Positions 17,038 to 26,209 of a stretch of 40,865 nucleotides of DNA are shown piece by piece (position 1 is the stretch's first letter; each line of letters starts with the position of its first letter). Source of the DNA: Puniceicoccaceae bacterium (GTDB lineage Bacteria > Verrucomicrobiota > Verrucomicrobiia > Opitutales > Coraliomargaritaceae); the NCBI GenBank assembly GCA_902603705.1, contig CACKVQ010000011.1, positions 1 to 40,865 of the forward strand, written 5' to 3'. The notes below the pieces were generated by a model. It saw only the letters and a program-made list of their open reading frames with translations. It did not search any database and was not told where the DNA came from. The translations under genes were made by a program, and so were the position numbers.

Positions 17038-19872
17038 TCAATAAACAGATAACTCTCGCACAATTTTGTCGAGGCCTTTGCGCAATTCAAGCAAGGTAGC
17101 TGTGTCAGTTTCCTTCTTTGGGTCTTCATTCTTAATATAAAAAGTGTCCATCGCGACTCCTCTCTCTGTGGCAATACGTGCAAAACTTATATCAAAGTGT
17201 TCTTCGGTAATCCGGCGTGAAATCTGATACAACAAGCCGATGCAGTCGCTCGCCTGAACTTCGACTATAGTTTGCTTAAGAGAAAGCTCGTGGTATACAT
17301 CTACGGTCGGTGGGAAGGGCGCTGGAAGCATATCCTTCCTTGTAATTGCTAACTGCTCGGCTTCTAGCCTCGATATCTCAGGCATATGATCCTTATTATC
17401 TATTAATGCTTCGATAAGTCGACGCTCAAAGATCTCTTCAAAGCTTTCATCAGAGACAACCCCTCCCTCAGGATCGAGTATATAAAAAGTATTAATAGAG
17501 ATGTGGTCTTTGCGAGAGACCGCTTTAGTACTGACGATATTAACGCCTGCTAGTGTTAGTGCCCCAGCCTGTTTGTAAAATAGTCCAGAGCGATCCCATG
17601 TTACTACATTCACTATTGTCGTATTCAGATCGATATCATTACGCCAATCTATAATTGGGGCCAACGATGCCATTGAATCTGAGGTTTGAATAAGGGTGAG
17701 TAAACGATTTATCATCTCTAGGTGTAACTGTATTTCAGATGATTCTGTGTTGATGAAATATCTCTCTGGAAGCATACTATAGTGTGCCTCCACTTCTTCA
17801 TTAGAGACGCCTTTAATTTTATTCTTAAGTAGCTCCTTGTTTAGTTCCACAGTCTGTGTGTTGTGTTTTTGTTTAATCAATTCATTGCCCACAAGCTGCT
17901 CTTTTGTCCGCATGTATAGGGCACGGTGCATAGTATCTTTATGGCTATTCCAAAGGCTTGGGGCAGTCCCGCGAGAGTCGCAATAAGTGTGCACATAGAG
18001 AAATCTAAGTTTTTCGAGATCTTCGATAAATTCAGAAAAGGATTTGATCGTTTTAGGATCATCAAGGTCAAAACGTTGCCAGAACCGTGCCATTTCTAGA
18101 TGACTACGGATAATAAATAAAGTTTGCTCTTGCTGCTGCTTACTAATTCCTAGGCGATCTAGTACTAACTGAGCGATGTGAGCTCCGCGTATTTCATGAC
18201 TTTTTATCCCTTCGGCCTTTCCCATGTCGTGCAGAAGAAGAATCAAATAAAGTAGTAATGGATCATCATTCTTGCGAAGTTCTTTTTCATATCGTGCATA
18301 CTCCTCGTCATGTTTAGAAAAGACCCGGTCGAGGTGTCGAATAGTTCGTAACACATGCGCATCCGCGGTATATCGGTGATAGTATTCGTGCTGCACCATA
18401 CATGTTAAGGCATCAAATTCGGGCATATAACGCCCGAGTACACCTAGTTCATGCATCTGCATCAAAATAGGGTAGACTTCTCCAGGGCTACGCAAGATCG
18501 CACAAAAGCTTTTAGCTGCAGATGGGCTATTAATGATCGTATGATCGATTAGTAAAACCGAACGTGTAATCAAATAGCGTAAGTCCGATTCAATTTTGGC
18601 ACCATATTGCTGCGATAACCGAAAAATGCGAATTAATCGTAGAGGCTCTTCCTTGAAGACCTTTGGATTATCACAACCTATGACATTTTGGTGAATGCGG
18701 AACCCGTCCACCTCTTTCCTGGGTAAATGCTGATACGCACGAAGAACCTTAATAAAACTGATGGCTTTCTTTTTTTCGTGGCTTGATTCGATCGCCATTC
18801 GTTCCTTAAGAATCACGCTTGTGTGATATATATCACGTGCTGCTGTATAATAATCCTTCATGAAATGCTCCACCCTTAGAAAGATATTTTCTTCGTCGTA
18901 ATTTAATTTCTGGGCTATGATGGGCTGTTGCTCTAAGGCGAGCTTGTCGGTAGGGCGACGATTCTGTAAGTGTAGTTCCGTACGCGTGCGTAAAAGAAAG
19001 TCATAGGCATTAATCATTGCAACACGTTCATCCTCGCGTAGTAAATCTGCTTTGACTAGATCTTGAAAAGTAGTAAAACCATATTTGATAAAGGCCATCC
19101 ACAGAATATTCTGATAATCACGCAACCCGCCGACCCCGTTCTTAATGTCTGGTTCTTGCAAATAAATAGTGTCGCCTGATTTCAAATGACGAACTCTTTC
19201 GACTTCCAATCGCTGCTTGATGTAGATTCTCGAATTTTCTTTCTTGCAAAAGTTGTCAAACTGCTTGCGCATAGTCTTGTGGAGAGCTTCCGACCCGCAG
19301 ATCAAACGTGATTCTAAAATAGCATTTTTTGACTGTATTTCGTTTCGGCACTCTTCAATGACTTCTTGTGAATTACGCGATGCATGTCCTATCTTCCAAC
19401 CTAAATCCCAAAGCGGGTAGAGTATTTCTTCAGTAATAATTTCTTGGAATTTACCTAAATTATCACATTTTGTTGTTACGGGGTAAAGAAACATAATATC
19501 AATGTCGCTGTGTGGGTTCAGTTCCCGTCTTCCATATCCTCCGGTGGCAAGTATTCCCATTTTGTAGGGTAGAGTCCCATGATTGGTTGTGTACAAATCG
19601 AGCGCTGCGAGAAATAGATTCTCTATGACAACATCAACCATCGCCGCACGCGCTTGGCATACCTCGCGGCCTAGCTTACCATGCCGATGATGTCGCTCTA
19701 ACATGGATTCTTCGAGCTCTACATATCGTTTGTAGGCCGGCAATTGTTTGCTTCGAGAAAGTCCTGGCTCAAAAACTAAGCGTTTTTGCGCATGTTGATG
19801 AAGTCGTTTATAAAGCGAGGTATTTTGTAAGGGCATAATGCCGAACCGAGTCTTAGATACTAAAAACTTCAT
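17038..19872 (-). CDS. glnD: [Protein-PII] uridylyltransferase / uridylyl-removing enzyme
   Basis: Primary nitrogen sensor: uridylylates PII when glutamine is low and removes UMP when it is high. Domains in order from the ATG at 19872 (944 aa): a nucleotidyltransferase domain with ATGGYGRRELNPHSDIDIMF (about 109-128; Asp123 and Asp125 are metal ligands), a linker with VGGLRDYQNILW, an HD hydrolase domain with LLLHDMGKAEG, and two C-terminal ACT domains starting near TTIVNVVTWDRSGLF and QTIVEVQASDCIGLL. The frame reaches 19965, but the N-terminal extension is unlike the family; Met at 19872 has a GGGAAG ahead of it, and 19836 is another option. No glnB is present nearby. Confidence 0.95.
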   Translation of the reverse strand: MKFLVSKTRFGIMPLQNTSLYKRLHQHAQKRLVFEPGLSRSKQLPAYKRYVELEESMLERHHRHGKLGREVCQARAAMVDVVIENLFLAALDLYTTNHGTLPYKMGILATGGYGRRELNPHSDIDIMFLYPVTTKCDNLGKFQEIITEEILYPLWDLGWKIGHASRNSQEVIEECRNEIQSKNAILESRLICGSEALHKTMRKQFDNFCKKENSRIYIKQRLEVERVRHLKSGDTIYLQEPDIKNGVGGLRDYQNILWMAFIKYGFTTFQDLVKADLLREDERVAMINAYDFLLRTRTELHLQNRRPTDKLALEQQPIIAQKLNYDEENIFLRVEHFMKDYYTAARDIYHTSVILKERMAIESSHEKKKAISFIKVLRAYQHLPRKEVDGFRIHQNVIGCDNPKVFKEEPLRLIRIFRLSQQYGAKIESDLRYLITRSVLLIDHTIINSPSAAKSFCAILRSPGEVYPILMQMHELGVLGRYMPEFDALTCMVQHEYYHRYTADAHVLRTIRHLDRVFSKHDEEYARYEKELRKNDDPLLLYLILLLHDMGKAEGIKSHEIRGAHIAQLVLDRLGISKQQQEQTLFIIRSHLEMARFWQRFDLDDPKTIKSFSEFIEDLEKLRFLYVHTYCDSRGTAPSLWNSHKDTMHRALYMRTKEQLVGNELIKQKHNTQTVELNKELLKNKIKGVSNEEVEAHYSMLPERYFINTESSEIQLHLEMINRLLTLIQTSDSMASLAPIIDWRNDIDLNTTIVNVVTWDRSGLFYKQAGALTLAGVNIVSTKAVSRKDHISINTFYILDPEGGVVSDESFEEIFERRLIEALIDNKDHMPEISRLEAEQLAITRKDMLPAPFPPTVDVYHELSLKQTIVEVQASDCIGLLYQISRRITEEHFDISFARIATERGVAMDTFYIKNEDPKKETDTATLLELRKGLDKIVRELSVY

Positions 19873-20007
19873 TTTTACGCTTCCCGTCAAGTGAGTTTGC
19901 AAGGCGCAGATGAGGTTTCTCAGATATTTAGCTTTCTTTTTTGACCAAGCGACGGTTTCAATCAAACCTATTCATTAACAATCATTTTAATTAAGCACGC
20001 AAAAATT

Positions 20008-20529
20008 ATGCAAATCGCCAAAGGAACAGTTGTAGAGATTGACTATGTATTAAAGGACGACGACAAAAAAGTGTTGGACCAATCTCAATCAGGTGAGTCC
20101 TTAATCTATCTTCATGGACATAAAAATATCATACCTGGATTAGAATCTGCTTTACTGGGTAAAAGTGAGGGCGAGAGTGTTGAAGCGAGAGTCGCACCTG
20201 TAGACGGTTACGGGGAGTCTAATCCCGAACTAGAGCAAGTAGTTCCTCGTAATCGATTTCAAGGAATTGAGTCACTTGAAGTAGGCATGCTGTTCCAAGC
20301 TGGCACAGATCAAGGCCCTGTTTCAGTTCGAGTTGTGAAAATAGACAATGATGATGTTACTATTGATGGAAACCATCCTTTAGCGGGAAAGTATCTTAAT
20401 TTCAGCATAATAGTACGAAGCATTCGTAAAGCGAGTGAAGAAGAAATTGCTCAAGGTTATATTCACCCGAGCGGTGGTTGTTGTGGTGGCAGTGGAAGCG
20501 ATGGTTCCTGCTGCAAGATCGAAAATTAA
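20008..20529 (+). CDS. slyD: FKBP-type peptidyl-prolyl isomerase, SlyD-like
   Basis: Folding helper and prolyl isomerase, probably with metal-binding ability. The protein is 173 aa: an FKBP core split by the IF chaperone insert (LHGHKNIIPGLESALLGKSE, DGYGESNPELEQVVPRNRF, GNHPLAGKYLNFSI), as in SlyD. It has a short tail GGCCGGSGSDGSCC (about 155-168) with four Cys and no His-rich stretch, so the metal preference may differ from E. coli SlyD. Divergent from glnD with only about 135 bases between starts, and followed by a strong hairpin terminator. No SD sequence. Confidence 0.9.
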   Translation: MQIAKGTVVEIDYVLKDDDKKVLDQSQSGESLIYLHGHKNIIPGLESALLGKSEGESVEARVAPVDGYGESNPELEQVVPRNRFQGIESLEVGMLFQAGTDQGPVSVRVVKIDNDDVTIDGNHPLAGKYLNFSIIVRSIRKASEEEIAQGYIHPSGGCCGGSGSDGSCCKIEN

Positions 20530-20531
20530 CG

Positions 20532-20562
20532 CAGAATAGTCTAATTAGACTATTCTGGTTTT
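20532..20562 (+). terminator. Intrinsic terminator after slyD
   Basis: A perfect 11-bp stem CAGAATAGTCT (20532-20542) and AGACTATTCTG (20547-20557) with an AATT loop, followed by GTTTT, begins 3 bases after the slyD stop codon. Confidence 0.75.
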
Positions 20563-20811
20563 AACACTGAAATAACTCAACCTAATCCTCGCGGTGGGTT
20601 ATTTTCTTAAGCTTTTATTAGAATCCGTTACTTATGCATGGAGATTTAATTCTAATATCATTATAAAATCTTTACCCATATTTTATCTTTTTAATGAGGC
20701 GCCAGCTATTCTATTTACACCGCTCATTTATACTAAATATTTAAACTAGATTAATTTTAAAACTATTCGTAAACCTGAGTGGTAAAAATTGCCTAAACTT
20801 TAATTATTGTT

Positions 20812-22317
20812 ATGTCTAAAGAAACCTCCGATATCGGTCTTATTGGCCTCGCTGTCATGGGCCAAAACTTAGCCCTTAATATAGCCGATCACGGCTTTAA
20901 AATTTCAGTTCACAACCGTACGACTTCCAAAATGGAAGCCTTTGTAGCTGGAAATTTAGATACCCCTGGGGGCTTAGTGGGTTGTGAAACACTCCAAAGC
21001 TTCGTGGCTTCACTGAAGAAACCTCGAAAAATGATTGTCCTTGTTCAGGCGGGAGGTCCAACAGACAAAGTTATAGACGGACTTGTTGAGCTACTAGATA
21101 AAGGAGATATCATTATTGATGGCGGTAACGCTAAATGGTACGACACAATCCGCCGCGAAAAAGAACTGACCAAAAAAGGCATCCGTTTCATAGGATCTGG
21201 CGTTTCTGGGGGTGAAGAAGGTGCGCGTTTTGGCCCCTCACTCATGCCTGGCGGTTCTGTTGATGCTTGGGCAGAAATTGAACCAATATGGAAAGCTATT
21301 GCTGCTAAAGTCGACTCCGGTACAGGTAAACCAATTGAGGGTGCTGCTCCTGGAAAGCCCGTAGAGGGTGGCTTTAGTTGCACAGCTCATATTGGCCCAG
21401 ACGGTGCCGGCCACTACGTCAAAATGGTTCATAACGGGATAGAGTATGGAGATATGCAAATGATCTGCGAGGCTTACGACCTGATGCGTAATGTGTTAAA
21501 TTTATCACCCGTTGAAATGGGGAATATTTTCACTGAGTGGAACAAGGGCGACCTAGACTCATTCTTGATTGAGATTACTGCAGATATCCTCAAGCAAGTA
21601 GACCCAGAAACTGGAAAGCCATTTGTCGATATAGTACTCGATACAGCTGGCCAAAAGGGTACAGGTAAGTGGACTTCGGTCAATGCACTTGACTTGGGTA
21701 CGCCTGCTCCAACTATCGCTGAAGCTGTTTTTGCCCGCTGTATATCTTCTGTTAAGGAAGAGCGTGTGGCAGCTGAAAAGGTCTTAAAGGGTCCAGGGGT
21801 TGGAGAATTCGCAGGTGATAAAACTGAGATGATTGAGGATATTCGAGAGGCTCTATATGCCTCTAAGATCTGTTCTTATGCGCAGGGATTTCAGCTTATG
21901 TTGTACGCTCAGGAAGAATATGGCTGGAAACTTAATTTTGGAGAGATAGCCCAAATCTTCCGCGGTGGTTGTATTATACGTGCGGCATTTCTACAAAAAA
22001 TTACAGAAGCTTACGAGAGGGATCCTACAATAGCCAATCTTCTTCTAGACCCTTACTTTAGTGGGGCCATTCATAAGGCACAATCTAGTTGGAGAAAAGT
22101 GGTTGCCCTAGCTGCCACTCATGGCGTGTCCATACCTACATTTAGTTCTGCACTATCCTATTATGATGGGTATCGTAATGCAAGGCTTCCACAAAACCTA
22201 CTACAAGCGCAGCGAGATTACTTTGGTGCTCACTCGTACGAGCGCACAGATAAGCCTCGTGGTTACTTTTACCATGTAGATTGGCCAAAGCCTGACCGAC
22301 CAGAGATTAAAACATAA
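20812..22317 (+). CDS. gnd: 6-phosphogluconate dehydrogenase, decarboxylating
   Basis: Oxidative pentose phosphate pathway: 6-phosphogluconate + NADP+ gives ribulose-5-phosphate, CO2 and NADPH. The protein is 501 aa, longer than the usual ~470. It has [20 protein letters not shown] (N-terminal Rossmann), [40 protein letters not shown] (with catalytic Lys), [13 protein letters not shown] and the C-terminal [12 protein letters not shown] block. Part of the extra length is a Gly/Pro-rich insertion around residues 163-185 ([18 protein letters not shown]), just before the IGPDGAGH segment. The 282-base gap upstream contains the slyD terminator and no visible gene. Confidence 0.97.
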   Translation: MSKETSDIGLIGLAVMGQNLALNIADHGFKISVHNRTTSKMEAFVAGNLDTPGGLVGCETLQSFVASLKKPRKMIVLVQAGGPTDKVIDGLVELLDKGDIIIDGGNAKWYDTIRREKELTKKGIRFIGSGVSGGEEGARFGPSLMPGGSVDAWAEIEPIWKAIAAKVDSGTGKPIEGAAPGKPVEGGFSCTAHIGPDGAGHYVKMVHNGIEYGDMQMICEAYDLMRNVLNLSPVEMGNIFTEWNKGDLDSFLIEITADILKQVDPETGKPFVDIVLDTAGQKGTGKWTSVNALDLGTPAPTIAEAVFARCISSVKEERVAAEKVLKGPGVGEFAGDKTEMIEDIREALYASKICSYAQGFQLMLYAQEEYGWKLNFGEIAQIFRGGCIIRAAFLQKITEAYERDPTIANLLLDPYFSGAIHKAQSSWRKVVALAATHGVSIPTFSSALSYYDGYRNARLPQNLLQAQRDYFGAHSYERTDKPRGYFYHVDWPKPDRPEIKT

Positions 22318-22342
22318 AACAATAACTTTATTTCATGTATTT

Positions 22343-22370
22343 AATAACGCGAATAATTTTTCGTTATTTT
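22343..22370. terminator. Hairpin between convergent gnd and membrane-protein gene
   Basis: AATAACG (22343-22349) pairs with CGTTATT (22362-22368), followed by further T residues on the plus strand; the inner loop can add a few pairs. It lies in the 55-base gap between converging genes, so it probably ends gnd transcription and possibly the opposite transcript as well. Confidence 0.6.
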
Positions 22371-22372
22371 TG

Positions 22373-23257
22373 CTATAGTATTGTCTTTCCTAGGTAAGCA
22401 ATCAGCCACATCTCTTTCCATAAACGATAGCGTCCATTAGATGTAATCTTCCCTTCTTCTTCATGTAGATAACGGGGAACCAAAAATCCGGTATCTGTAT
22501 TTAAACGCTCTAATATGCGTTGCTGTTCGTTGACTTCTTCAACTGCGCTGTCTTCTGTACCAACAGCTCGAACGTTCATCTTTATTAATCGCTTTTTATG
22601 CAGCTCAAGTAGGCGACGAGGTGAACCAATTAGCGGCTTTCGACATATACTCCACCACGATGGGTAATAACCACCGTAAGGCAAAGACAAGTTGTCTGTT
22701 ATTACGCATTGACCTTCCTGTGTGCGTGTTCGCACCGTGTAGCAAGCAGCTGCACCGCCTTTACGAGTAGGTATGAGGAGTATTTGTATTCTCGTAAAGT
22801 CATCTCTGCTTTCATATACACAGGCACGCAGACACATTCCCCCAAAAAAATCAGCTTTTAGCGAACTTAGGTGTTTATAGTCTTCTGAGCGCAACCACTC
22901 TTTGAGTTCTATATAGCGCTGGTCCGCCGGCCATTCATCTCCATCTGTATTGACATAGAACTTAGGGAAAAGGGGTAGATCGCTCTCACTTAGAGCCATA
23001 ATAGCAATCCAGTTGTATGATGTTTCTAAAATAAACCAAAGCGCTAATCCAGATACGAAATGCACCCAATCGGCACGATAAGACAAATCAAAATATCTTA
23101 TGGAAACTGCGAACAGTACTCCAAAAAGTAGCCAGCGTATCCAGCGGCCAAATAGCGGAAATATAGGTATGCTAAAACGCGCACCAAAGATAGGTAAAAA
23201 TACAGCTAATAACACGAAGAAAAATAACACATATTGTGCGATTGTTATATCAATCAT
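22373..23257 (-). CDS. Conserved-looking membrane protein of unknown function
   Basis: The protein is 294 aa. Three membrane helices are visible in the N-terminal third (about residues 6-27, 38-57 and 66-90). A cytoplasmic or periplasmic domain of about 190 residues follows; it is rich in Trp, Tyr and Arg and contains FYVNTDGDEWPADQRYIELK and LPYGGYYPSWWSICRKP. I do not recognise the family. The sequence is compositionally ordinary and protein-like throughout. A minus-strand TATAAT lies within the 139-base upstream gap, so it may have its own promoter despite following dnaN in the same direction. Confidence 0.7.
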   Translation of the reverse strand: MIDITIAQYVLFFFVLLAVFLPIFGARFSIPIFPLFGRWIRWLLFGVLFAVSIRYFDLSYRADWVHFVSGLALWFILETSYNWIAIMALSESDLPLFPKFYVNTDGDEWPADQRYIELKEWLRSEDYKHLSSLKADFFGGMCLRACVYESRDDFTRIQILLIPTRKGGAAACYTVRTRTQEGQCVITDNLSLPYGGYYPSWWSICRKPLIGSPRRLLELHKKRLIKMNVRAVGTEDSAVEEVNEQQRILERLNTDTGFLVPRYLHEEEGKITSNGRYRLWKEMWLIAYLGKTIL

Positions 23258-23396
23258 CTGGCTTGTTTAAATTGATAAACGCCGTATACCACGAAATTAT
23301 AATACGCTATTCTTACGTACGTATCTACAAGTGGACAATGAGGTAATTTTGTTTTTTAAATTCACAGAAATCTAGACTATGCCTTAAGGTAAGATT

Positions 23397-24524
23397 TTAA
23401 TTTAATCGAAGTGGCATAATAACGCAGATAAAATTATCTAGTGTTTTGAAAAGACCTGGACTTAATTCGTCTTTAAATTCAAAAAAAACTTCATCTTTTG
23501 TTAAGGCTTTGAGTGGTTCCATTAAAAACTGAGGATTAAAGGCGACCTGAACCTCAGGACCATCGTAAGCGATAGCCATAGACTCGTGAGATTCTCCATA
23601 TTCAGTGGATTGTCCTGTTATTTCGAGAAGGTTTTTACTTACTTTTAGTTTTACAGAGTTATTTTTGTCTGAAGTTACGAGAGCTGCGCGATTAACACAT
23701 TCTAGCATTAATTCGCGTTCGATTTTTACACGGTGCTCTGTTTCCTTTGGGATTACTTGCCTATAATTGGGGTAGTTGCCTTCAACAATTTTCGAAACCA
23801 AATATAGGTGGTCTATTAGACCCGTATCGCCCGATTCATCAATGTCTACTTCGAAGGCTGCTTGACGATCGTTGAATGCAATTTTTACCTTCTCGCCTTT
23901 TCCTATCAAACGCTCCAACTCCCCAACTGTTTTGGCGGGAAGTATCAAGCTCCCTGAATTTTCATCACTTACATTTAAGTCGAGCGCAGTCAGCCCAAGT
24001 CGGCGTCCATCCGTAGCCACCATAGTTAGCTTTTCATTTGCAAAATTAAAATATACTCCATTTAGTATATAACGGTTTTCATCTGTAGATTGAGCGTAAG
24101 AAACACTCTTCAACATCTTTAATATTTCCTCTTGTGAAACTTTAAAAACCTTTCTGTTTTCAAAGTTAGGTAGTGGGGGAAATTCTTCTGAACCCAGACC
24201 CATTATTTTAAACAATGAACCACCAGAGGTAATTTTTGCCTGGTTTTTTTTGCTTGTCTCTATGAAGACTTCGTTGACAGGAAGTTCGCGAACAATTGTT
24301 GCCAGCTTGCGAACCGGCAAAGTTGTACTACCCGTCTCTGTAACATCTGCCTTTATTCGACAACGAATACCAAGATCTAGGTTGGTCGTAGTTAGCGATA
24401 TGTGTCCTTCTTCTGCTTCGATTAACACATTGCTTAAAATGGGCATGGTAGAACGAATTGCTACAACGTTAAGCACTTGTTGTAAGCCGTTACTAAAATG
24501 GTCTTGGTTTATCTTAAACTTCAT
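23397..24524 (-). CDS. dnaN: DNA polymerase III beta subunit (sliding clamp)
   Basis: Ring-shaped clamp that holds polymerase III and other factors on DNA. The protein is 375 aa, normal length. Recognisable blocks are [62 protein letters not shown] and the C-terminal [10 protein letters not shown], which matches the conserved MPMR-type end of the clamp. It is not next to dnaA or recF here: pssA lies upstream and an unknown membrane protein downstream. The 246-base upstream gap is very AT-rich. Confidence 0.95.
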   Translation of the reverse strand: MKFKINQDHFSNGLQQVLNVVAIRSTMPILSNVLIEAEEGHISLTTTNLDLGIRCRIKADVTETGSTTLPVRKLATIVRELPVNEVFIETSKKNQAKITSGGSLFKIMGLGSEEFPPLPNFENRKVFKVSQEEILKMLKSVSYAQSTDENRYILNGVYFNFANEKLTMVATDGRRLGLTALDLNVSDENSGSLILPAKTVGELERLIGKGEKVKIAFNDRQAAFEVDIDESGDTGLIDHLYLVSKIVEGNYPNYRQVIPKETEHRVKIERELMLECVNRAALVTSDKNNSVKLKVSKNLLEITGQSTEYGESHESMAIAYDGPEVQVAFNPQFLMEPLKALTKDEVFFEFKDELSPGLFKTLDNFICVIMPLRLN

Positions 24525-24770
24525 AGTTGTGAATTTGGCGCATTTATCTACTTACTGGCAATGCTTATATAATAGTTCTTTATATATATATAAATTTATT
24601 AATAACAGTAGGGTCTTTTTGTAGTTGTTAAAAGTTTTTAAGTAACTGTTTACCAACAAATTAGTACTTAATAAAATTGTTTATAATAGCGTGAAAAAAA
24701 TGAAAATACTGTGAAAAAAGGGAACAAGTTTTTTTAAAAACACAATTCGTTTTTATTTATACACCTACTA
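24525..24770. promoter_or_regulatory. AT-rich region upstream of dnaN
   Basis: No gene is visible. The region holds an alternating TA run (24580-24592), A-tracts and T-tracts, and two direct copies of GTGAAAAAA (24691-24699 and 24711-24719) exactly 20 bases apart, about two helical turns. A TTATACACC near the pssA end and a TGTTTATAA on the other strand each match 7 of 9 positions of the E. coli DnaA box, which is too weak to call an origin. It most likely contains the dnaN promoter and perhaps curved DNA. Confidence 0.3.
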
Positions 24771-25619
24771 TTAACTGTATTTCTTGCTATTCTTACGAGT
24801 GCGATAAATTCTGTAAAAATGCCTGATGGGTCCATACATAATGTAGGAGAGAAATAAGAGCGCGAAGGCCAACTCTTTTATAATGAAAATAATAGCTAAA
24901 CCAAAAATAAGGTAAATAAAGGTCTTAAGCCGTGTGCTTGTTTGCCAATCGAGATCCTTGAAGCTAGGGTAGGAAATATTACTTACCATAAGTATTGCGA
25001 TTGCTAACATCAAAGGAGGCAGAGCAATGGCAAGGCCGCGCAACTCTAAACTATTTAAAACAAGCACAAGAGAAGCTATCATCCCTGCTGCGGCAGGCAC
25101 GGGTAGTCCTAGAAAGTCTTTCGATTCTTTAAGGGGTTCGATAGGAGTGAGCATCGGATGTGTCAGCACGTTGAAACGAGCTAGCCGTACACTCGCACAA
25201 AGCAAATAAACAAAAGCTATTAGCCAACCAATTTGTAGAAAAAAGGGATACTTCTCAGTTGGTTGCAAAATAAGAAAGAGCATCATAAGAGAAGGAGCTA
25301 CACCGAAAGAAACAACGTCAGCGATAGAATCAAACTCTTTTCCAAAGAGTGATTCGCGTCCCCCGAGGCGAGCGACGCGTCCATCGAGTGCATCACATAT
25401 AACAGAGCAAAGAATAAACCAAACAGCCTGCGTGAAGTATTCAGATATGATCAATAAATCTGTTGCATAATTAGCCTGAATACAGCGCAAGATAGCTAAA
25501 AAACCAAAAAAAAGATTTCCCGCAGTTAGACTATTGGGGAGTAAATAAATGTGGCTCGCTTCGCCAGAGTCTGTAGACATTAGTGTTGCTGACTCTGGTA
25601 TTTTTTTAGATTCTTTCAT
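24771..25619 (-). CDS. pssA: CDP-diacylglycerol-serine O-phosphatidyltransferase
   Basis: Makes phosphatidylserine from CDP-diacylglycerol and serine in the inner membrane, the precursor of phosphatidylethanolamine. The protein is 282 aa with six or more hydrophobic segments. The CDP-alcohol phosphotransferase motif is complete: DG-RV-AR, then eight residues, G, three residues, D, three residues, D, spanning DALDGRVARLGG to FDSIADVVSFG. The N-terminal SHIYLLPNSLTAGNLFFGF segment is typical of PssA. It starts 11 bases downstream of the RelE-like gene, so the two are probably cotranscribed. Confidence 0.93.
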   Translation of the reverse strand: MKESKKIPESATLMSTDSGEASHIYLLPNSLTAGNLFFGFLAILRCIQANYATDLLIISEYFTQAVWFILCSVICDALDGRVARLGGRESLFGKEFDSIADVVSFGVAPSLMMLFLILQPTEKYPFFLQIGWLIAFVYLLCASVRLARFNVLTHPMLTPIEPLKESKDFLGLPVPAAAGMIASLVLVLNSLELRGLAIALPPLMLAIAILMVSNISYPSFKDLDWQTSTRLKTFIYLIFGLAIIFIIKELAFALLFLSYIMYGPIRHFYRIYRTRKNSKKYS

Positions 25620-25630
25620 GGGTGGGATTT

Positions 25631-25999
25631 TTAATTTTTAATATCACCCTTATGCCTGAGAGATTCGAGATATTTCCAGAATGAATCGTGTTGTTCTATC
25701 ATAAATTCTTGAGAATAGGGCAGTTTAAAACGGAAAATAAAATCAGAGAGTGTGTTTTTGTGGAGTATGTAATGAGCGAACAAGCTTTCATTAATCTGTT
25801 CAAAGTAGATACGAAATTCACCAGCTCGCACCCTATAGTAGATTTTATTATCACGATTAAAGCGACCAAGCTCTTCATTTGGGTTATCTAATTGTTCCTG
25901 TTTTAATGTGCTAACTACCTCGATTACTAACATTTGGGAACGGGTATCGAGTTGGTTAAGCTCATACATGCTTTGTTCGCTGAAATTAACTTGAAACAT
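25631..25999 (-). CDS. RelE/ParE-superfamily-like protein
   Basis: The 122-aa protein resembles the small RelE/ParE fold. It has a helical N-terminus (FSEQSMYELNQLDTRSQML), then strands with NKIYYRVRAGEFRIYFE (about 51-67) and YILHKNTLSDFIFRFKLP (about 77-94), and a longer C-terminal helix. Basic and aromatic residues in YYRVRAGEFRIYF sit where ribosome- or RNA-cleaving members carry them. No antitoxin gene is visible on either side; the neighbour is pssA, 11 bases downstream. It may therefore be a domesticated RelE-fold protein rather than a toxin. Family assignment is by motif recognition only. Confidence 0.6.
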   Translation of the reverse strand: MFQVNFSEQSMYELNQLDTRSQMLVIEVVSTLKQEQLDNPNEELGRFNRDNKIYYRVRAGEFRIYFEQINESLFAHYILHKNTLSDFIFRFKLPYSQEFMIEQHDSFWKYLESLRHKGDIKN

Positions 26000-26209
26000 C
26001 TTATAAAGGTCTGAGGTTAAATTTTGAGGAAAGATATTAGTTGCTCATACTTACTGTGCAACTTCAGAATCTGGGCTCACAAAAACCTAATTAGACGGTT
26101 AGCTTAAATTATTCTAAATTCTAAGAAAACAAGTAGTAAACAGTACGGAATTTAAAAAAATTAGGTATTTATACCATCCCGAAATAAATCTATCAAAAAT
26201 AGCACTTTT

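Noticed and set aside
24525-24770. Replication origin beside dnaN
   Set aside because: Only two 7-of-9 matches to the E. coli DnaA box and no dnaA, recF or rnpA/rpmH neighbours.
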